Shown in pieces: positions 35,894 through 48,080 of a DNA stretch of 64,000 nucleotides. The translations under genes were made by a program, and so were the position numbers. Numbering within the stretch: the first letter of the stretch is position 1; each line of letters begins with the position of its first letter. This DNA is from Epiperipatus broadwayi (Eukaryota; Onychophora; Udeonychophora; Euonychophora; Peripatidae), in assembly GCA_028023455.1 (NCBI GenBank), contig JAQFVV010000031.1, positions 9,290,093 to 9,354,092 of the forward strand, written 5' to 3'. The notes under the pieces are model-generated. The model was given only the letters and a program-made list of their open reading frames with translations. It searched no databases and was not told where the DNA came from.

Positions 35894-36158
35894 GTCCTGT
35901 AACATGGAGCACATATTAGACATGCTACCCCTTTTCACAAACGTGTTGACCCTGCCAATAACTTTGTAAATCTTGAGAAAATATCATGTACAAAAGATTT
36001 ATGTACACACTATTTTTGTAAATTTTTTGTAAAAATATCATGTATGAGATCTGCATACACATTATTTTGGTCAGATCTCAAAATTACAAAGTTATCAGTG
36101 GATTGATACAAATGTGAAATGGTGCAGCATGTTTAATATGTGCTCCGTGCCACAGCAC
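35894..36158. mobile_element. hairpin MITE with TA target duplication
   Basis: A 265-bp near-palindrome. The left arm starts GTCCTGTAACATGGAGCACA and the right arm, reverse-complemented, GTGCTGTGGCACGGAGCACA. Both continue ATATTA(G/A)ACATGCT, CATTTCACA-like sequence and ATAACTTTGTAA over about 110 bp. It is flanked by TA at 35892-35893 and 36159-36160. Mariner-type non-autonomous element by its flanks. Confidence 0.7.
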
Positions 36159-36160
36159 TA

Positions 36161-37389
36161 AATGTAAGTACCAGAAAGTTGTAAAATCGAGATCAATAGA
36201 TACAGTACCCAGGTTGGTGACATCAGTATTTTATCATTGAAAAAATAATATAAAATGTCCATGATTTAAAATTCAGCTATCTCTTTCATTTTGCATTTTT
36301 AGTAAGCAAAATTTTAAAAGTATTATATATAAAAATTAGTAACAAATTTAAAGTACTACTAAATAAATATTGGACTTGAGTGACATGGTCTTTCAAGAGG
36401 TCTATAAACTTGAAATAAAATTATCTTGAAGTATGTATATAATAAAACTGGAGAGAAAGTATGTTGTATCATATGCCAAATATCACCACCCCCCAACCTG
36501 CAGGCCAAATCTTACCTCTACTTTTGATCTGGCCTATTACTAATCTATTTCAGAGATGTTTCTCTGATTCATTGTGGGAATAAACATGGTATGTTCTACT
36601 TTCAATTAATTCATATTTCATAATATCTTTATTTAAGCCTTCTAATGATTAAAATTTCAAAAATGAAATTTTCATATTTTGAAATTGTGAAAATAAATAT
36701 AAAAATGAAGTTCTCACTGATAACACAAAACTCCCATGACCATTGGATGCATGTTATCTATTGAAAAACTTAGAACAATGAAATATTACATATTAGAATT
36801 TTATGATATTAAAAAATGATATATTTAGAATTAATTATCATCAAGAAACAAAAAAAGTCTAAAAGTTAATAAATTATTTACTGTTATTAAAATATTTTAC
36901 TGGCCATCTTGGCAATACTAATTTTTTTAAAAGCTAATAAAGGCAGTTTCTGCTTTCTTGTAACCGAATTTCTAAGAGTGGTCAGTTTTCAAAGACAATT
37001 CCCTTCTAGGGACATAGTATTTGGTTTAATAATAAGTTTTTAACAAAAATATTGCACCATAATTATTAACAATTATTGAAAATCATACTTTGTCTTATTT
37101 GGTGGCAGAAAAATATACAAATTTACACCTTTTTTCAAAAAAAATTGTCTTTCACATATATATCTGAAAAATTTTTGACAATAAAATACAATAAATCAAA
37201 AATGTAGACAACAATAACAGGCAAAAACCTCAAAAATTATATGCATTTATCTTTATGTAATATTAACATCAATATTGATAGTCTTTTTGAAATAAAAGGC
37301 CATTCCATAAATAAATGAAATATGAAGTAGCAACTTATTTTAATTCATTCACTATTAATTTATAATATTTGATAATTTAATCCAACCTA
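36161..37389. other. AT-rich sequence, possible eroded hAT fragment
   Basis: GC-richer patch at 36480-36545 (CCCCCCAACCTGCAGGCCAAA, CTGGCCTATTAC) resembles subterminal hAT sequence, but no matching terminus was found. Otherwise nothing. Confidence 0.3.
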
Positions 37390-37880
37390 GGGTGTCCATA
37401 TTTCTATAGAGCCTAACTGGGACATGTGACCAAAAAAACTTCATTGGAGATTACTGTATATTTAAGTATGAAATTAAAAAAAATCACAAAATGTATAATT
37501 ACATTTACATTACTAACAATATACTCACATTTTGCGATATAAACAAGAGCAAAAAATAATTGATTCTATAGAAATATATTATCTGTCAATACAAAATCTC
37601 ACATTGAAATCATTTATTACTAATGTAGAGTCACTTCCATTTTGAGAAAATTACTGATTACCTAATCAAAAAATTATAAAATACTAAATGAATAAGAATT
37701 ATTTTAAAATAAATTAAATATAAAAAATATATAGTTAAAATTAAAAAATAAATGCAAAATAAAAATTAGTGGTTAAGAAAACTGGAGCAATTAACTAACC
37801 CCAAAAGAATATCTTGGCACATGAGGACAAGAGAGATAAAATCAGGACAAATCTGGGAAAACTATGACATATGGACACTC
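37390..37880. mobile_element. hAT-like non-autonomous element
   Basis: Ends AGGGTGTCCATAT (left) and, reverse-complemented, AGAGTGTCCATAT (right, about 37867-37880). Similarity continues inward (TCTATAG / TCATAG). Flanks TCCAACCT / GTCCAGCT could be a decayed 8-bp target duplication. About 490 bp, noncoding. Confidence 0.45.
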
Positions 37881-37954
37881 TGGTCCAGCTCTTGACTCAG
37901 AGACAGAATGATAAATTTTCCCCTGAACAAAAGAAATGTTGTCCACGCCTGCTC

Positions 37955-40900
37955 TACACAATGGAATTTTAAAATATGTATTGTGTGCCTTAAACAATTA
38001 CATGAATATTGAATAAAAAAGGATAATTTGAATTAATAAAAAAATTTAACTTTTACGGATAAATAATGTTTATTTTTATATAATGACAAAAAATACAAAT
38101 ATTGCCTAGATTTATTTACTACAGATACATTATTAAAAAATGCATGAATTTTATCTGCATCAAACTTGATAAGAAGCACCAGGATTTTTGAACTATAAAT
38201 GCTACCATAATATATATTATTATTATTGTATATATTATAAAATGTGTTCATATACACAATTCACTTAAAAGATATGCAATAATCTTTGGAAAAGATTTAG
38301 GTCATATATTTTATTTAATACATTGAGTTATCTGTTTGCATACTTGTTTAACATAGAGTATGTTTATTTATGTGCAATATATAAATAAAATTAATGAAGG
38401 AAAAAGTTAGAAAAATTTAAAATAAAATCTTACAAAATATTTTTATCAAAAGGTAACCTTAATTTTATATAACATTCTAGAAGTATGTTTTTGTTGGTTT
38501 TATTATTTGATCTAGGTTTGAAGAGTAATATAATTAAATTATAAATAAACCATTCATGTTTAAAATAAATAATTTTATATATTTGTAAAACCATGGTATT
38601 TTAATTCATCACTTCATTCATGGTGGTAATAGGATTGGGAACAAACTAAAACAGATTTAGTAATTTAATATTTATATATATATTAATAATTATGTGTTTT
38701 CTTTTTGGTTAGTAGTATATTGTCCTTGCATCATTTAATTATGCAAGTTTAAGAATTTTAACAATACAGATACTATTAAATCAATTTATATATCCATTAA
38801 TCAATAAATTATATATTTTTTGTAAATAAAGTATTTTACTGATAAAAATGTGAATGTCATGATGATTTTAGACTCACTGAATATATTATATTATACATTA
38901 ATTTAAGCTACTCTGCATAGTATAAGTCAATGTTTGTTGAAAATGAGTTAGCTACATACAGGATATGTCTTTTCTCTCTCAAATGTTAAAACAGTGTGAA
39001 CAGAAAGGAATGACAGAAAAAGAAATTTCAAGGAGACATGGGCAATTGCAAGAGACCCTCACTCAATCAACAAAAATGATTCTTGCATCCCATTATCAAA
39101 GAAATATAATATAATTTGCATACTGGGTAAATTTACATATTTCTCCAGCACTATATATTCGGACTTTCAACTTTGAAGTGTTATCTAGCATTAGGATTCT
39201 GATGAGATTTCGCTGAAAGATGGCTTAGTGCTATTAAATAAATAAAAATTGTTTTCGTGTAACTTTTTCATATTAACTTGCACATATTATTTGAGCAACT
39301 TTCTTATTTACATTTCATTAATTATATAACTGTAAATTAGCGATCAGGTTAATGCACATGCACTTTACAGATAACTAAATGTAAATAATACTAACATTCT
39401 CAAACACAATATAAAGTCTTTAGAAAAGGTAGAATAAATATCTAACTTTTCGACCCAGACGTTTAAGTATGGGTAAATCTTAAGTGTTTGGATGTGAGAG
39501 TGTGACAATATTAAACAGTCACTTTAAATGACTTTAATATGCTAATATCTCAATAAAGATTTATTGCTTGTTTGAGTTAAATAAACCCACACTGAATTTA
39601 TTTTTTTGTTTTATAATTTATATTCTTAGACTATTAATTTTATGTTTCATGTTGTTATATTTTGAAAATGAACTTTACTTAATGTCCAAACAGAATAAGT
39701 TATTTAGTTTACGGTAATAAAGCCTATTTATAACAATATATATTTTGGTGTCCTAATCTAATAACCTATTTACTAAATTAATCATATTTATGCACTTAAA
39801 AACTTAGTTTGCTTAATTAGTAGTATATAATAAATTTTTATTCATTTCTTACTGTTACAGATTTTGGTTTTAGACATAATATACTATTAAGTAAATTGAG
39901 TACAGTATTCATCATATAAATTTTGGCTAGCTTAAATTTATTAGAGTTTCATGATAATAAAATTACATTTATTTTATACCAGTGACCATTTATCCTCATT
40001 ATTGCTAATTATTTAACAGTAAATGTCTCAGTAGTTTGGCTTTGAACCTAAACCAATGGTATGCTCAATATATACAAAATATCCAAATACATGTATATGT
40101 GAATCTTGTAAATCCTGGTTTAACTCAATATATATTAAACAACAGAAATGATGATGATCGGTTTATTATCACAAATATTCTAAACATATTCCAGGTGCCA
40201 AACCTCCTCAAAAGAAAACATTTACCTAGAATATCCATAAGATGACGATCATAATCAATTCCAAACTTATTACCATGACACACCAGAATATTTCTCATTG
40301 GTTAGCATGTTCTCAAAGTTGGGGATATTTTATAACACAGCATATGTGTATTAAAGTTATAATGTTTAAACTTAGTTAGAAATAAACAAATAGATTAATA
40401 AAACAGTAAATGATTAATTGATTAATATGGCAAAACATTCACAATTTGTTTGTATTTATGTAATAAAGATTCCAAATATAAACATAAAAACCAATCACAT
40501 AATAATTAATATATTTTCAACAAACAATTTATATACTTTTTTTCCGCTTTTACGTTTAGTGATTTCAAATGCAGATATATAATCAAGCACAATATTATAT
40601 TTATCGACAAACAATTCATATATTTTACAATTTTTGCATTTAGTGATACCAACTACATATTTATAAAATGAAACGTATTGCAACAGTTAATATATTTTCA
40701 GTTTTAAGTTTATACTCATGATTCAAATGCAAATATAAAGGATAATATGCAATTATAATTAATACATTTTTAATCTTTATAAGTTTATGGTCTTTTTAAT
40801 ATTATAGAATCAATATCTTGCCTATAAAATAAATAATGAAAGTCCTACATCCAGGATTATTAGATATCAGTTTCCTTTCCCCCAATGATGGTCAGTTATC

Positions 40901-42309
40901 TTCATAACTTCCTTTGAGACATATATTTCTGCTGCTCACATGCTAAATACTTTAGTTATAGTTATAGCAGCAAGATCTTTGACAATTTTGTTGTGTAGTT
41001 CATTTCTTTCTTCTACTGGGACTTTAGACATGGTAGTAATATAATTCCACATACTGCAACATTAATTCCTGGATTGGACTGGATACTGTCTTTCAACCGA
41101 TATGTTCCTTGTTTTTGCCTAGCCTTTTATGCCAAAAGATTCACTACTATAATAAAACATTTTATATCTTCTAATATAAGCATTGCAATTTCAATTAATA
41201 ATCAGACAAAATGTCTTCTCTGCACAGTTTATTTCAAAACTCCTATTTACATATAGATTGCAGTTTGCAATATGTAAATCAACACTGGAATGAAATTGCT
41301 TTCTGACTGAATAAATGCTTGATGTATGTCATTAGCCTTTTCCCAGATCATAATATCAACTATCTTACCATTTCAAACCCTACAGAAAATTATTCCATTG
41401 TTCTCTTCAACAACATGTGAGTACAAGCTTGCTTACAATATTATTTTATTTTATTTTTCAATAGAAAAAAATACCTGTTTGCTTTCTTTTCTTTGTCTAC
41501 TCATGTCACAAGAGACAAAATTACTTGCTGTTTATTATTTTATTTTTAATTTCTGAAATATTGTTGATTCCTAAAAAATTTTTCTTGAATTTGAACCCAC
41601 CATTCTATTTTCTATAAAAATCAACAAGATTTTATTTATAACTCAATTTAAAACAGGCGAAACTGAAAAGATGTCCAAATGTTTTTCACTTTATAAACTT
41701 GCTATCAAAATCATTTTGATTTTTTCTTTCTTTATATTATATACATATGCATATATACATGCATAGTTGCCCAATTCTGATTAATGCCAGCTGCACGCAA
41801 GTTACTAAGATTACAATATATACATATTGCATCAAATTACATTCATTAAAATTATTGATGTATATATAACTGAAATTTGTATGAAGGACATAAGAGAAGC
41901 TATTTTTATTAATTGAAAATGTAAACAAATTATGTGTAAGAAGTTCTGAATAAAAAATAACTAATGGATTTTAAAACAACTATTTGTAATAAGTTAGAGC
42001 TAATGGTATAATTATTGTCTATGTAATAAAGTGCTTTGTTTTTTTCTTTATAACTTAAACCTGAATGCAGATTTGGAAAAATTCACCATAGCTGTAGCGT
42101 TCTTAAATTAATTGTTGCTTTTTTCCTTAGGCTGTAATGTGATTTTATGCATGAATAATATTCACACTGCAGTATAAATAAAGCAGGAACAATAACTAAT
42201 TTAGAAAACTATAATGATGGGGAACTTCTTCAAAAATGCACTCAGCAGAAAGTTATAAAAACATTTCACTGTGCAGATGAATAAACATATGCAAATTTGA
42301 ATTACAATT
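37955..42309. other. long AT-rich noncoding stretch
   Basis: About 4.4 kb with only random short ORFs. At its left edge (37926-37954) a single hAT-like terminus (reverse complement CAGGCGTGGACAAC) is seen without a partner. Confidence 0.5.
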
Positions 42310-42318
42310 ACAAATGAT

Positions 42319-43883
42319 TCAAACTCAGACTTTCACATGACCCACTACTCTCAGTGCCTTTTCATATTGCTGACACACCTGATCACACACATGTTGAAAA
42401 GATAAATAATCACCAATATACGTATTTTATGCTAAACTAGCAATCATCAGTTGGTCCAGAATACTATCCTCACACATATTGGCTCTCATAACTCTTCAGC
42501 CTTCCATTTATTGAAAATCTGGATGATGGAACATTCAAAGCTTTTGTTAGTGCCAAGGTTGTCATCCTACCCATGTTGACATATTAGTCATTCTGACACC
42601 TCCTGTACAGGAGAATAATTCATTTATACATATATATGTGAGGGATGGGCAGACCTTTTATACACTTTATATAAATTAATACATTGCACAGGCTGAAAGC
42701 TGCATTTATATATGTAATATAGGCGGGATTTGAACTCAGACTTTCACACGACCCACTACTCTCAATGCCATCTCATATTGCTGACACACCTTTATCACAC
42801 ACATGTTGAAAAGATAAATAATCACCAATATACGTATTTTATGCTAAACCAGCAATCATCAGTTGGTCCAGAATGCTATCCTCACACATATATACAATCA
42901 GTGCTCAGCTTTATATTAAGATAGCCAATCCTCATACTTTAATGGACAAGCTCACATATGTATGTATAAATGGATTATTCTTCTGTACATGAGGGATCAG
43001 AATGACTAATATGTCAACATGGGTAGGATGATAACCTTGGCACTAACAATGGCTTTGAACGTTCCATCATCAGATTTTCAATGAAATGGAAGGCTGAAGA
43101 GTTGTGAGTTGGAATAGTTTAAAGCCTGTCCATTAAAGTATGAGGATTGGCTATCTTAATATAAAGCTGAGCACTGATTATATATATGTGTGAGGATAGT
43201 AATCTGGACCAACTGATGATTGCTGGTTTAGCATGAAATATGTATATTGGTGATTATTTATCTTTTCAACATGTGTGTGATCAGGTGGGTCAGCAATATG
43301 AGATGGCACTGAGAGTAGTGGGTCATGTAAAAGTCTGAGTTCGAATCCCGCCTATATTACATATATAAATGCAGGTTTTAGCCTGTGCAATGTATTAATT
43401 TATATAAATAGTGTATAAAAGGTCTGCCCATCCCTCACATATGTATGTATAAATGGATTATTCTCCTGTACATGAGGGGTCAGAATGACTAATATGTCAA
43501 CATAGGTAGGATGACAACCTTGGCACTAACAAGGGCTTTGAACGTTCCATCATCAGATTTTCAATGAAATGGAAGGCTGAAGAGTTGTGAGTTGGAATAG
43601 TTTGAAGGCTGTCCATTAAAGTATGAAGATTGGCTATCTTAATATAAAGCTGAGCACTGATTATATATATGTGTGAAGATAGTAATCTGGACCAACTGAT
43701 GATTGCTGGTTTAGCATGAAATATGTATATTGGTGATTATTTATCTTTTCAACATGTGTGTGTTCAGGTGTGTCAGCAATATGAAATGGCACTGAGAGTA
43801 GTGGGTCATGTGAAAGTCTGAGTTCGAATCCTGCCTATATTGCATATATAAATGCAGGATTTAGCCTGTGCAATGTATTAATC
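42319..43883. mobile_element. family E inverted composite: two minus plus two plus units with 9-bp target duplication
   Basis: Plus-strand units at about 42937-43431 and 43432-43883 are near-identical. Minus-strand units occupy about 42319-42720 and 42721-42936. Plus units run CATGAGGG(A/G)TCAGAATGACT, ATCATCAGATTTTCAATGAA, GGAAGGCTGAAGAGTTGTGA, ACCAACTGATGATTGCTGG and then a tRNA-like end TGGCACTGAGAGTAGTGGGT with a B-box-like GAGTTCGAATCC(C/T)GCC and a 65-bp tail. ACAAATGAT flanks the whole (42310-42318 and 43884-43892). The left outer end stops at the B box while the right outer end carries the full tail. Confidence 0.75.
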
Positions 43884-43892
43884 ACAAATGAT

Positions 43893-45710
43893 GGAAATAA
43901 TTAATGAAGTACATATATGTTAAAGCAGTTAACCCAAAATAAACTGGCACTTTAGTAAGGGGGAGAATAATAATGAAAAAATAAAAGAAAACAAAAATAA
44001 ATGATATACTATTTTCTTGTTTTTCTTAATATAACTAAGTTATATAATTTTCTTATAAATAAACAAATAAGTTGTTAAAATAATAAAGTATTTTTAATTA
44101 TGGGTGGGAACCCTAATTATTAGAAAAGTGGGAATGTGCATATGGGAGTTGAATACTTGTAAACGTATACAAATCAAAATTTATTTGTTTTATTATTTTA
44201 AAAATGTTAGAAATGATGATTAATTGTGGTAATGTAAAAAGTAAATCATTCTAATTAATTACTATTATTTTAAAAAAATATTAACGTATAAAATTAAATT
44301 TATTTTTATTTACAATAGTCAGTTTTATTGAATAGAATGCTGAGTGATGAAAACATTGGACAATGAACATTTATAGAATAAGAGACTTTGCCACAATAAA
44401 ATATCAAAAATGACTTTGTCTTCAGGACTAATATCAAAATAATACATATTTTATTGGGAAATTTATGAACAAAATAGATTTTGAAAAAATATGAAAAAAT
44501 GAGAAAATATTTGCTTTTGTCTCATCCACCAGATTTCAAAAAGAATTGGTGGAATTGATCATTGATTTGAAGTTTGTATCTCTGTTATCTTAAAATTATT
44601 CAGTTGTTATTTATTATATTGAAATACATAAAATATTGTGGAAACACAAATCCAAATAATAATAACTTCAATAAAAATAAATGGTCTTGAAAACAAGCTT
44701 TCGGATCCCAAAGGAACTAATGAAATAAGACATTGGACTTTAGAAAAATAAACTAAACAACTATTTTGTTGTGTATTCTATAAAAAATATACAGTAACAT
44801 TATTTTATTATTGTTTGCATTATCACTTTCAAACTATTATAAATATTATTATAAATATTGTTATGATTCTTGAATCACAAAGGGCCCAAAGAAAGAAGGC
44901 AATAGACATTATGAAAATGAGCTAATTTGCTTTAGTTGGCCATTCTATCTTTTCCAAAGATTTTATCATGTGGTTGAAGTGTTAGTATTCATTCATTTTA
45001 TAGTTAAAATCCAAAGCGCATGTGCAACAGTTTAATGCTGTTTAAATATTACATTTAGTGTACATTGTAAAAGAATAATATAAATGGTAAGATTATTTTA
45101 TTACTGTTTTCATTATTTTTTTTCCAAAATATTATGAATTTAAAAATTAATTAACTATAATTTGATTGATTGTGTTAGGTTAGTAGACAGGGCAAGAGTT
45201 ACGTATATATGTTCCAGGTATAATATATTTCAATTGTAATAATAATTACAAAAATATCAACTATTGTAAGTAATAATTATTTATCAAAAAATTCAATATA
45301 TAACATGGATTTAGTATAAAATATAACATTCCAAATAGTTTGTCAAAGATGTGCATTATAACTTGTCTGCTAATCTTAAAACTGGGTATATAATATATTC
45401 TGTAAGATAGAAATGAGTGTGGCAATTCTGCAACAATGTTGTACATTTTCAATTGTATTAATAATTTTGTTTTTGATCTTGAATAAATCAAATACTAAAT
45501 CACTGGGCTCTAGAAAAGCTTTTATCGTTTTCTATTTGTGAAAGATGTCTTATGTTTGGTTTCACACATACATGAAAGGCTGCAAACATTGCAGTTTATT
45601 GATCGGTTAATTTTAACTTACAGAATTTAATTTTTGCTTATGTAATACACTTTTTAATGGAAAATCTTTATCAAAAGTTACAGAATGTATGTCTGTGTAT
45701 ATATATATAT
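43893..45710. other. AT-rich noncoding DNA
   Basis: No credible gene or repeat. (TA)n at about 45698-45712 abuts the Penelope-like element. Confidence 0.5.
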
Positions 45711-45856
45711 ATATTGTAATTATAATTGAAATAATATTTTTAAACGGTTTATAAACAATTCAAACAATCTTTAAATCCGCAGAAGTACTTTCGGTTACTT
45801 TCAAACCTGCCTCAACTGCTATTAAATTCAAAAACTAAAAGCGGAAGCAAACGTCA

Positions 45857-47230
45857 TCAATTCAAATTCCACGAATCTCGTATTTTAATGTTAGAAGCTT
45901 GTCGATTTATCAAATGTGTTTTATTCCTGTTTATAAAAATTGCCTCTTTAATTTTTCTTTTACTATGGTTTCTCTCTTCATGAAGAATTTTCACATTTTC
46001 AAAATTAAATTTAAATTTATGTTTACATGTTTTTTCATGATCAAAGAAAACTGAAGAAGATATTAAATCACCATTATTTTTATTTTTTACACGCTTATAT
46101 AACAATTCGTGTTCCTTCAATCTTTTCTCAATGTTGCACCTAGATTCACCTATATATGATAGCATACAATCACAAAAAATTTGATATATGACATTACTTT
46201 TTTGCTTGATAGGTATGACATCCTTAGAATTATTAACTAATTTGTTAATATTGTTTGGAACGTAGAATGAAACATTAAATACATTCTTATATAAATCCTT
46301 AAAAATTTTTACTTGTGGATTTGAAATAAATGGAATAGATATCCATTTTTTATTATTAATCTTCATTTCTTTTAAATTATAATTTTTTTTAAATTGACTT
46401 AAAGTATTGTTTATTTGTTCCATTTTATAACCAACATCAAGCAATTCCTTGGCAAATATCTCAATATTTTTCAATTTATCACTTTGGTAACGACATAATT
46501 TTTCATTTCGAAACAAAAAAGATTTAAAACTTGCCATCTTATGCATCATTGGTACTTTTGATTTAAAATTTATATATCCTCTTTTTTGCAATGGCTTAAT
46601 TATTAGTTTATAATTTAATATACTGTTATCTCTTGTGATCATTAAATCTAAATAGTTAATCTTATAATCCTGTTCTTTTTCAATAGTCCATTTCAAGCCA
46701 TTCAATTTATTTAATTCCTCTATAAGCAAATTTATACTATTAATGTTTCCACAGACAAAAACATCATCCACATATCTTTTGTAAATTTTAATATCTCCAA
46801 AAATACACATATTTAAAATATTACTCTCATATGTAGATAAAACGAAATTGCAAACTTGTGCAACTACAGGCAATCCCATAGGCCAACCTTTGGTCATTTT
46901 ATAATATTGACCTTCAAAAGATGCAACAATGTTATCATTAAAAAATTTTAAAGAGTCAATGATAAATTTTATCATATATTTACAAATATTTTTATTTTTT
47001 AATGCATGTTCAATTATTTTTATGGAATTCATTCTATCAATAGATCCATACATTTCTGTAACATCCAATGAAGCAATAATATCATTTTCATCAATAATTA
47101 AATTTTTAATACTATTTACAAAGTCAAATGATGAAGCAATAGTATTTTCTCCAAATCCTAAAAAGTCTTGTAAAAGTTTACCAATATATTTAGAAGACTG
47201 ATATATAAAGGAACCACCAAAATCTATCAT
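45857..47230 (-). CDS. Penelope-like element reverse transcriptase + GIY-YIG endonuclease (C-terminal 457 aa), left copy
   Basis: Starts at an ATG two codons after an in-frame TGA. RT motifs are intact. Motif A is SLDVTEMYGSIDR (about residues 53-65). Motif B region is KGWPMGLPVVAQVCNF (about 114-129). The active site is RYVDDVFVCG (about 152-161), followed by NYLDLMITRD. The C-terminus carries a GIY-YIG nuclease: NVIYQIFCDC then SYIGESRCNIEKRLKEH (about 345-375), the conserved arginine in EKRLKEH, a later KRKIKEAIFINRN with the catalytic-type glutamate, and a terminal NRQ motif. RT plus C-terminal GIY-YIG defines endonuclease-bearing Penelope-like elements, which nick DNA and reverse-transcribe their RNA at the target. 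Together with the N-terminal frame it would make one protein of about 735 aa. It differs from the right copy at one residue (I versus F). Confidence 0.85.
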   Translation of the reverse strand: MIDFGGSFIYQSSKYIGKLLQDFLGFGENTIASSFDFVNSIKNLIIDENDIIASLDVTEMYGSIDRMNSIKIIEHALKNKNICKYMIKFIIDSLKFFNDNIVASFEGQYYKMTKGWPMGLPVVAQVCNFVLSTYESNILNMCIFGDIKIYKRYVDDVFVCGNINSINLLIEELNKLNGLKWTIEKEQDYKINYLDLMITRDNSILNYKLIIKPLQKRGYINFKSKVPMMHKMASFKSFLFRNEKLCRYQSDKLKNIEIFAKELLDVGYKMEQINNTLSQFKKNYNLKEMKINNKKWISIPFISNPQVKIFKDLYKNVFNVSFYVPNNINKLVNNSKDVIPIKQKSNVIYQIFCDCMLSYIGESRCNIEKRLKEHELLYKRVKNKNNGDLISSSVFFDHEKTCKHKFKFNFENVKILHEERNHSKRKIKEAIFINRNKTHLINRQASNIKIRDSWNLN

Positions 47231-47233
47231 TAC

Positions 47234-48064
47234 TCACAAAGGATTACCTTCTTTATGTAATTTTATATTTGCAAAAATACGAGGACATATAGCACAAGAA
47301 GGATATATCATATAGTATACATTATTATTTAAAACTTTATTTTTAGCAATTTTTAAAATATTGTTAATAAATTTTATTCTTTGACCATCCATATTATAAT
47401 CTTCAATCAAAAAGAAACCAAGTTTGTCCATTTGCATTTTAATTTTATTAATATATTGATATTTCGTCAACAAACACATACGTAAACCTTTGTCCTCTTT
47501 CAAACAAATCATATCATCAATCTTCAATTTACGTTTAAATTCCGATATAGCCAATTGCCATGATTTATCATAAGGTATTGTATCAAATCTATTGCAATTA
47601 ATTTTCTTAATAATATCATCAGCAAAATTATCATTACCAGGAATCATTTCAAATGTATTTTGAACAGCTGCAATTAGTTCCAAATTATAATCTTTCCAAA
47701 TACCACCAACGTATTTAGCTCCATGACTTAAAACGTATTTCTGAATTAAATGTATCCTATTATTTGATAAATTAACAAAGTTTAAATCCTTATAAGCGTG
47801 TGGATATCGCTTATTAAATAAAAAATCAACTTTTTTCTCAAATTTGTTATATAATTTACGTTCAATTACTTTAAATCCATTTTCACAAATAATTTTATAT
47901 TCGTTCCAGGCATACCATTCATTTAAAATGATTAAATGTTCAATTGCTTTCAAATATTTACGAATATCAAAAAGTTCCTTTTTACAACTTTTAATAATAT
48001 TATTTAAAATAACCAATTTTAATTTATCCAAACATTTTGGTATTAAATTTATACAGCTGTTCAA
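47234..48064 (-). CDS. Penelope-like element N-terminal part of RT protein, left copy (ends at in-frame TGA)
   Basis: 276 codons open on the minus strand in the same frame as the downstream RT/endonuclease ORF, separated only by TGA (47234-47236) and GTA. The first codon is TTG, not ATG, and the frame is open a few codons further, so the true start is missing. The C-terminal part has PLE N-terminal/finger features: CLKEDKGLRMCLLTKYQY (the 'K.DKG' block before the RT core) and CPRIFANIKLHKEGNPL, equivalent to the P.i..lPKiHK...P(R) segment. The residue after NPL is normally arginine, and TGA here is one CpG transition from CGA. Either an inactivating stop or a readthrough site. Confidence 0.75.
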   Translation of the reverse strand: MNSCINLIPKCLDKLKLVILNNIIKSCKKELFDIRKYLKAIEHLIILNEWYAWNEYKIICENGFKVIERKLYNKFEKKVDFLFNKRYPHAYKDLNFVNLSNNRIHLIQKYVLSHGAKYVGGIWKDYNLELIAAVQNTFEMIPGNDNFADDIIKKINCNRFDTIPYDKSWQLAISEFKRKLKIDDMICLKEDKGLRMCLLTKYQYINKIKMQMDKLGFFLIEDYNMDGQRIKFINNILKIAKNKVLNNNVYYMIYPSCAICPRIFANIKLHKEGNPL

Positions 48065-48080
48065 TTTTATATTACAACAA

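Larger units (their letters stand above)
45711..48079 (-). mobile_element. Penelope-like retroelement, left copy (minus strand)
   Basis: Carries the RT and GIY-YIG endonuclease ORF plus about 145 bp of 3' UTR ending ...CAATTATAATTACAATAT at 45711. The 3' end points left and the 5' end lies at the centre of a palindrome shared with the right copy. It contains about 410 bp of 5' coding sequence (47670-48079) that the right copy lacks. No start codon for the N-terminus is present (the open frame begins with non-ATG codons), so this copy is probably also 5' truncated. Confidence 0.85.

Noticed and set aside
37926-37954. hAT transposon terminus (reverse complement CAGGCGTGGACAAC)
   Set aside because: A single end without a matching partner or clear 8-bp target duplication; kept as a remark only.
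46929-47201. 90-codon ORF antisense to the RT gene (also 48545-48817 in the other copy)
   Set aside because: Shadow of the PLE coding sequence; conserved only because the arms are identical.
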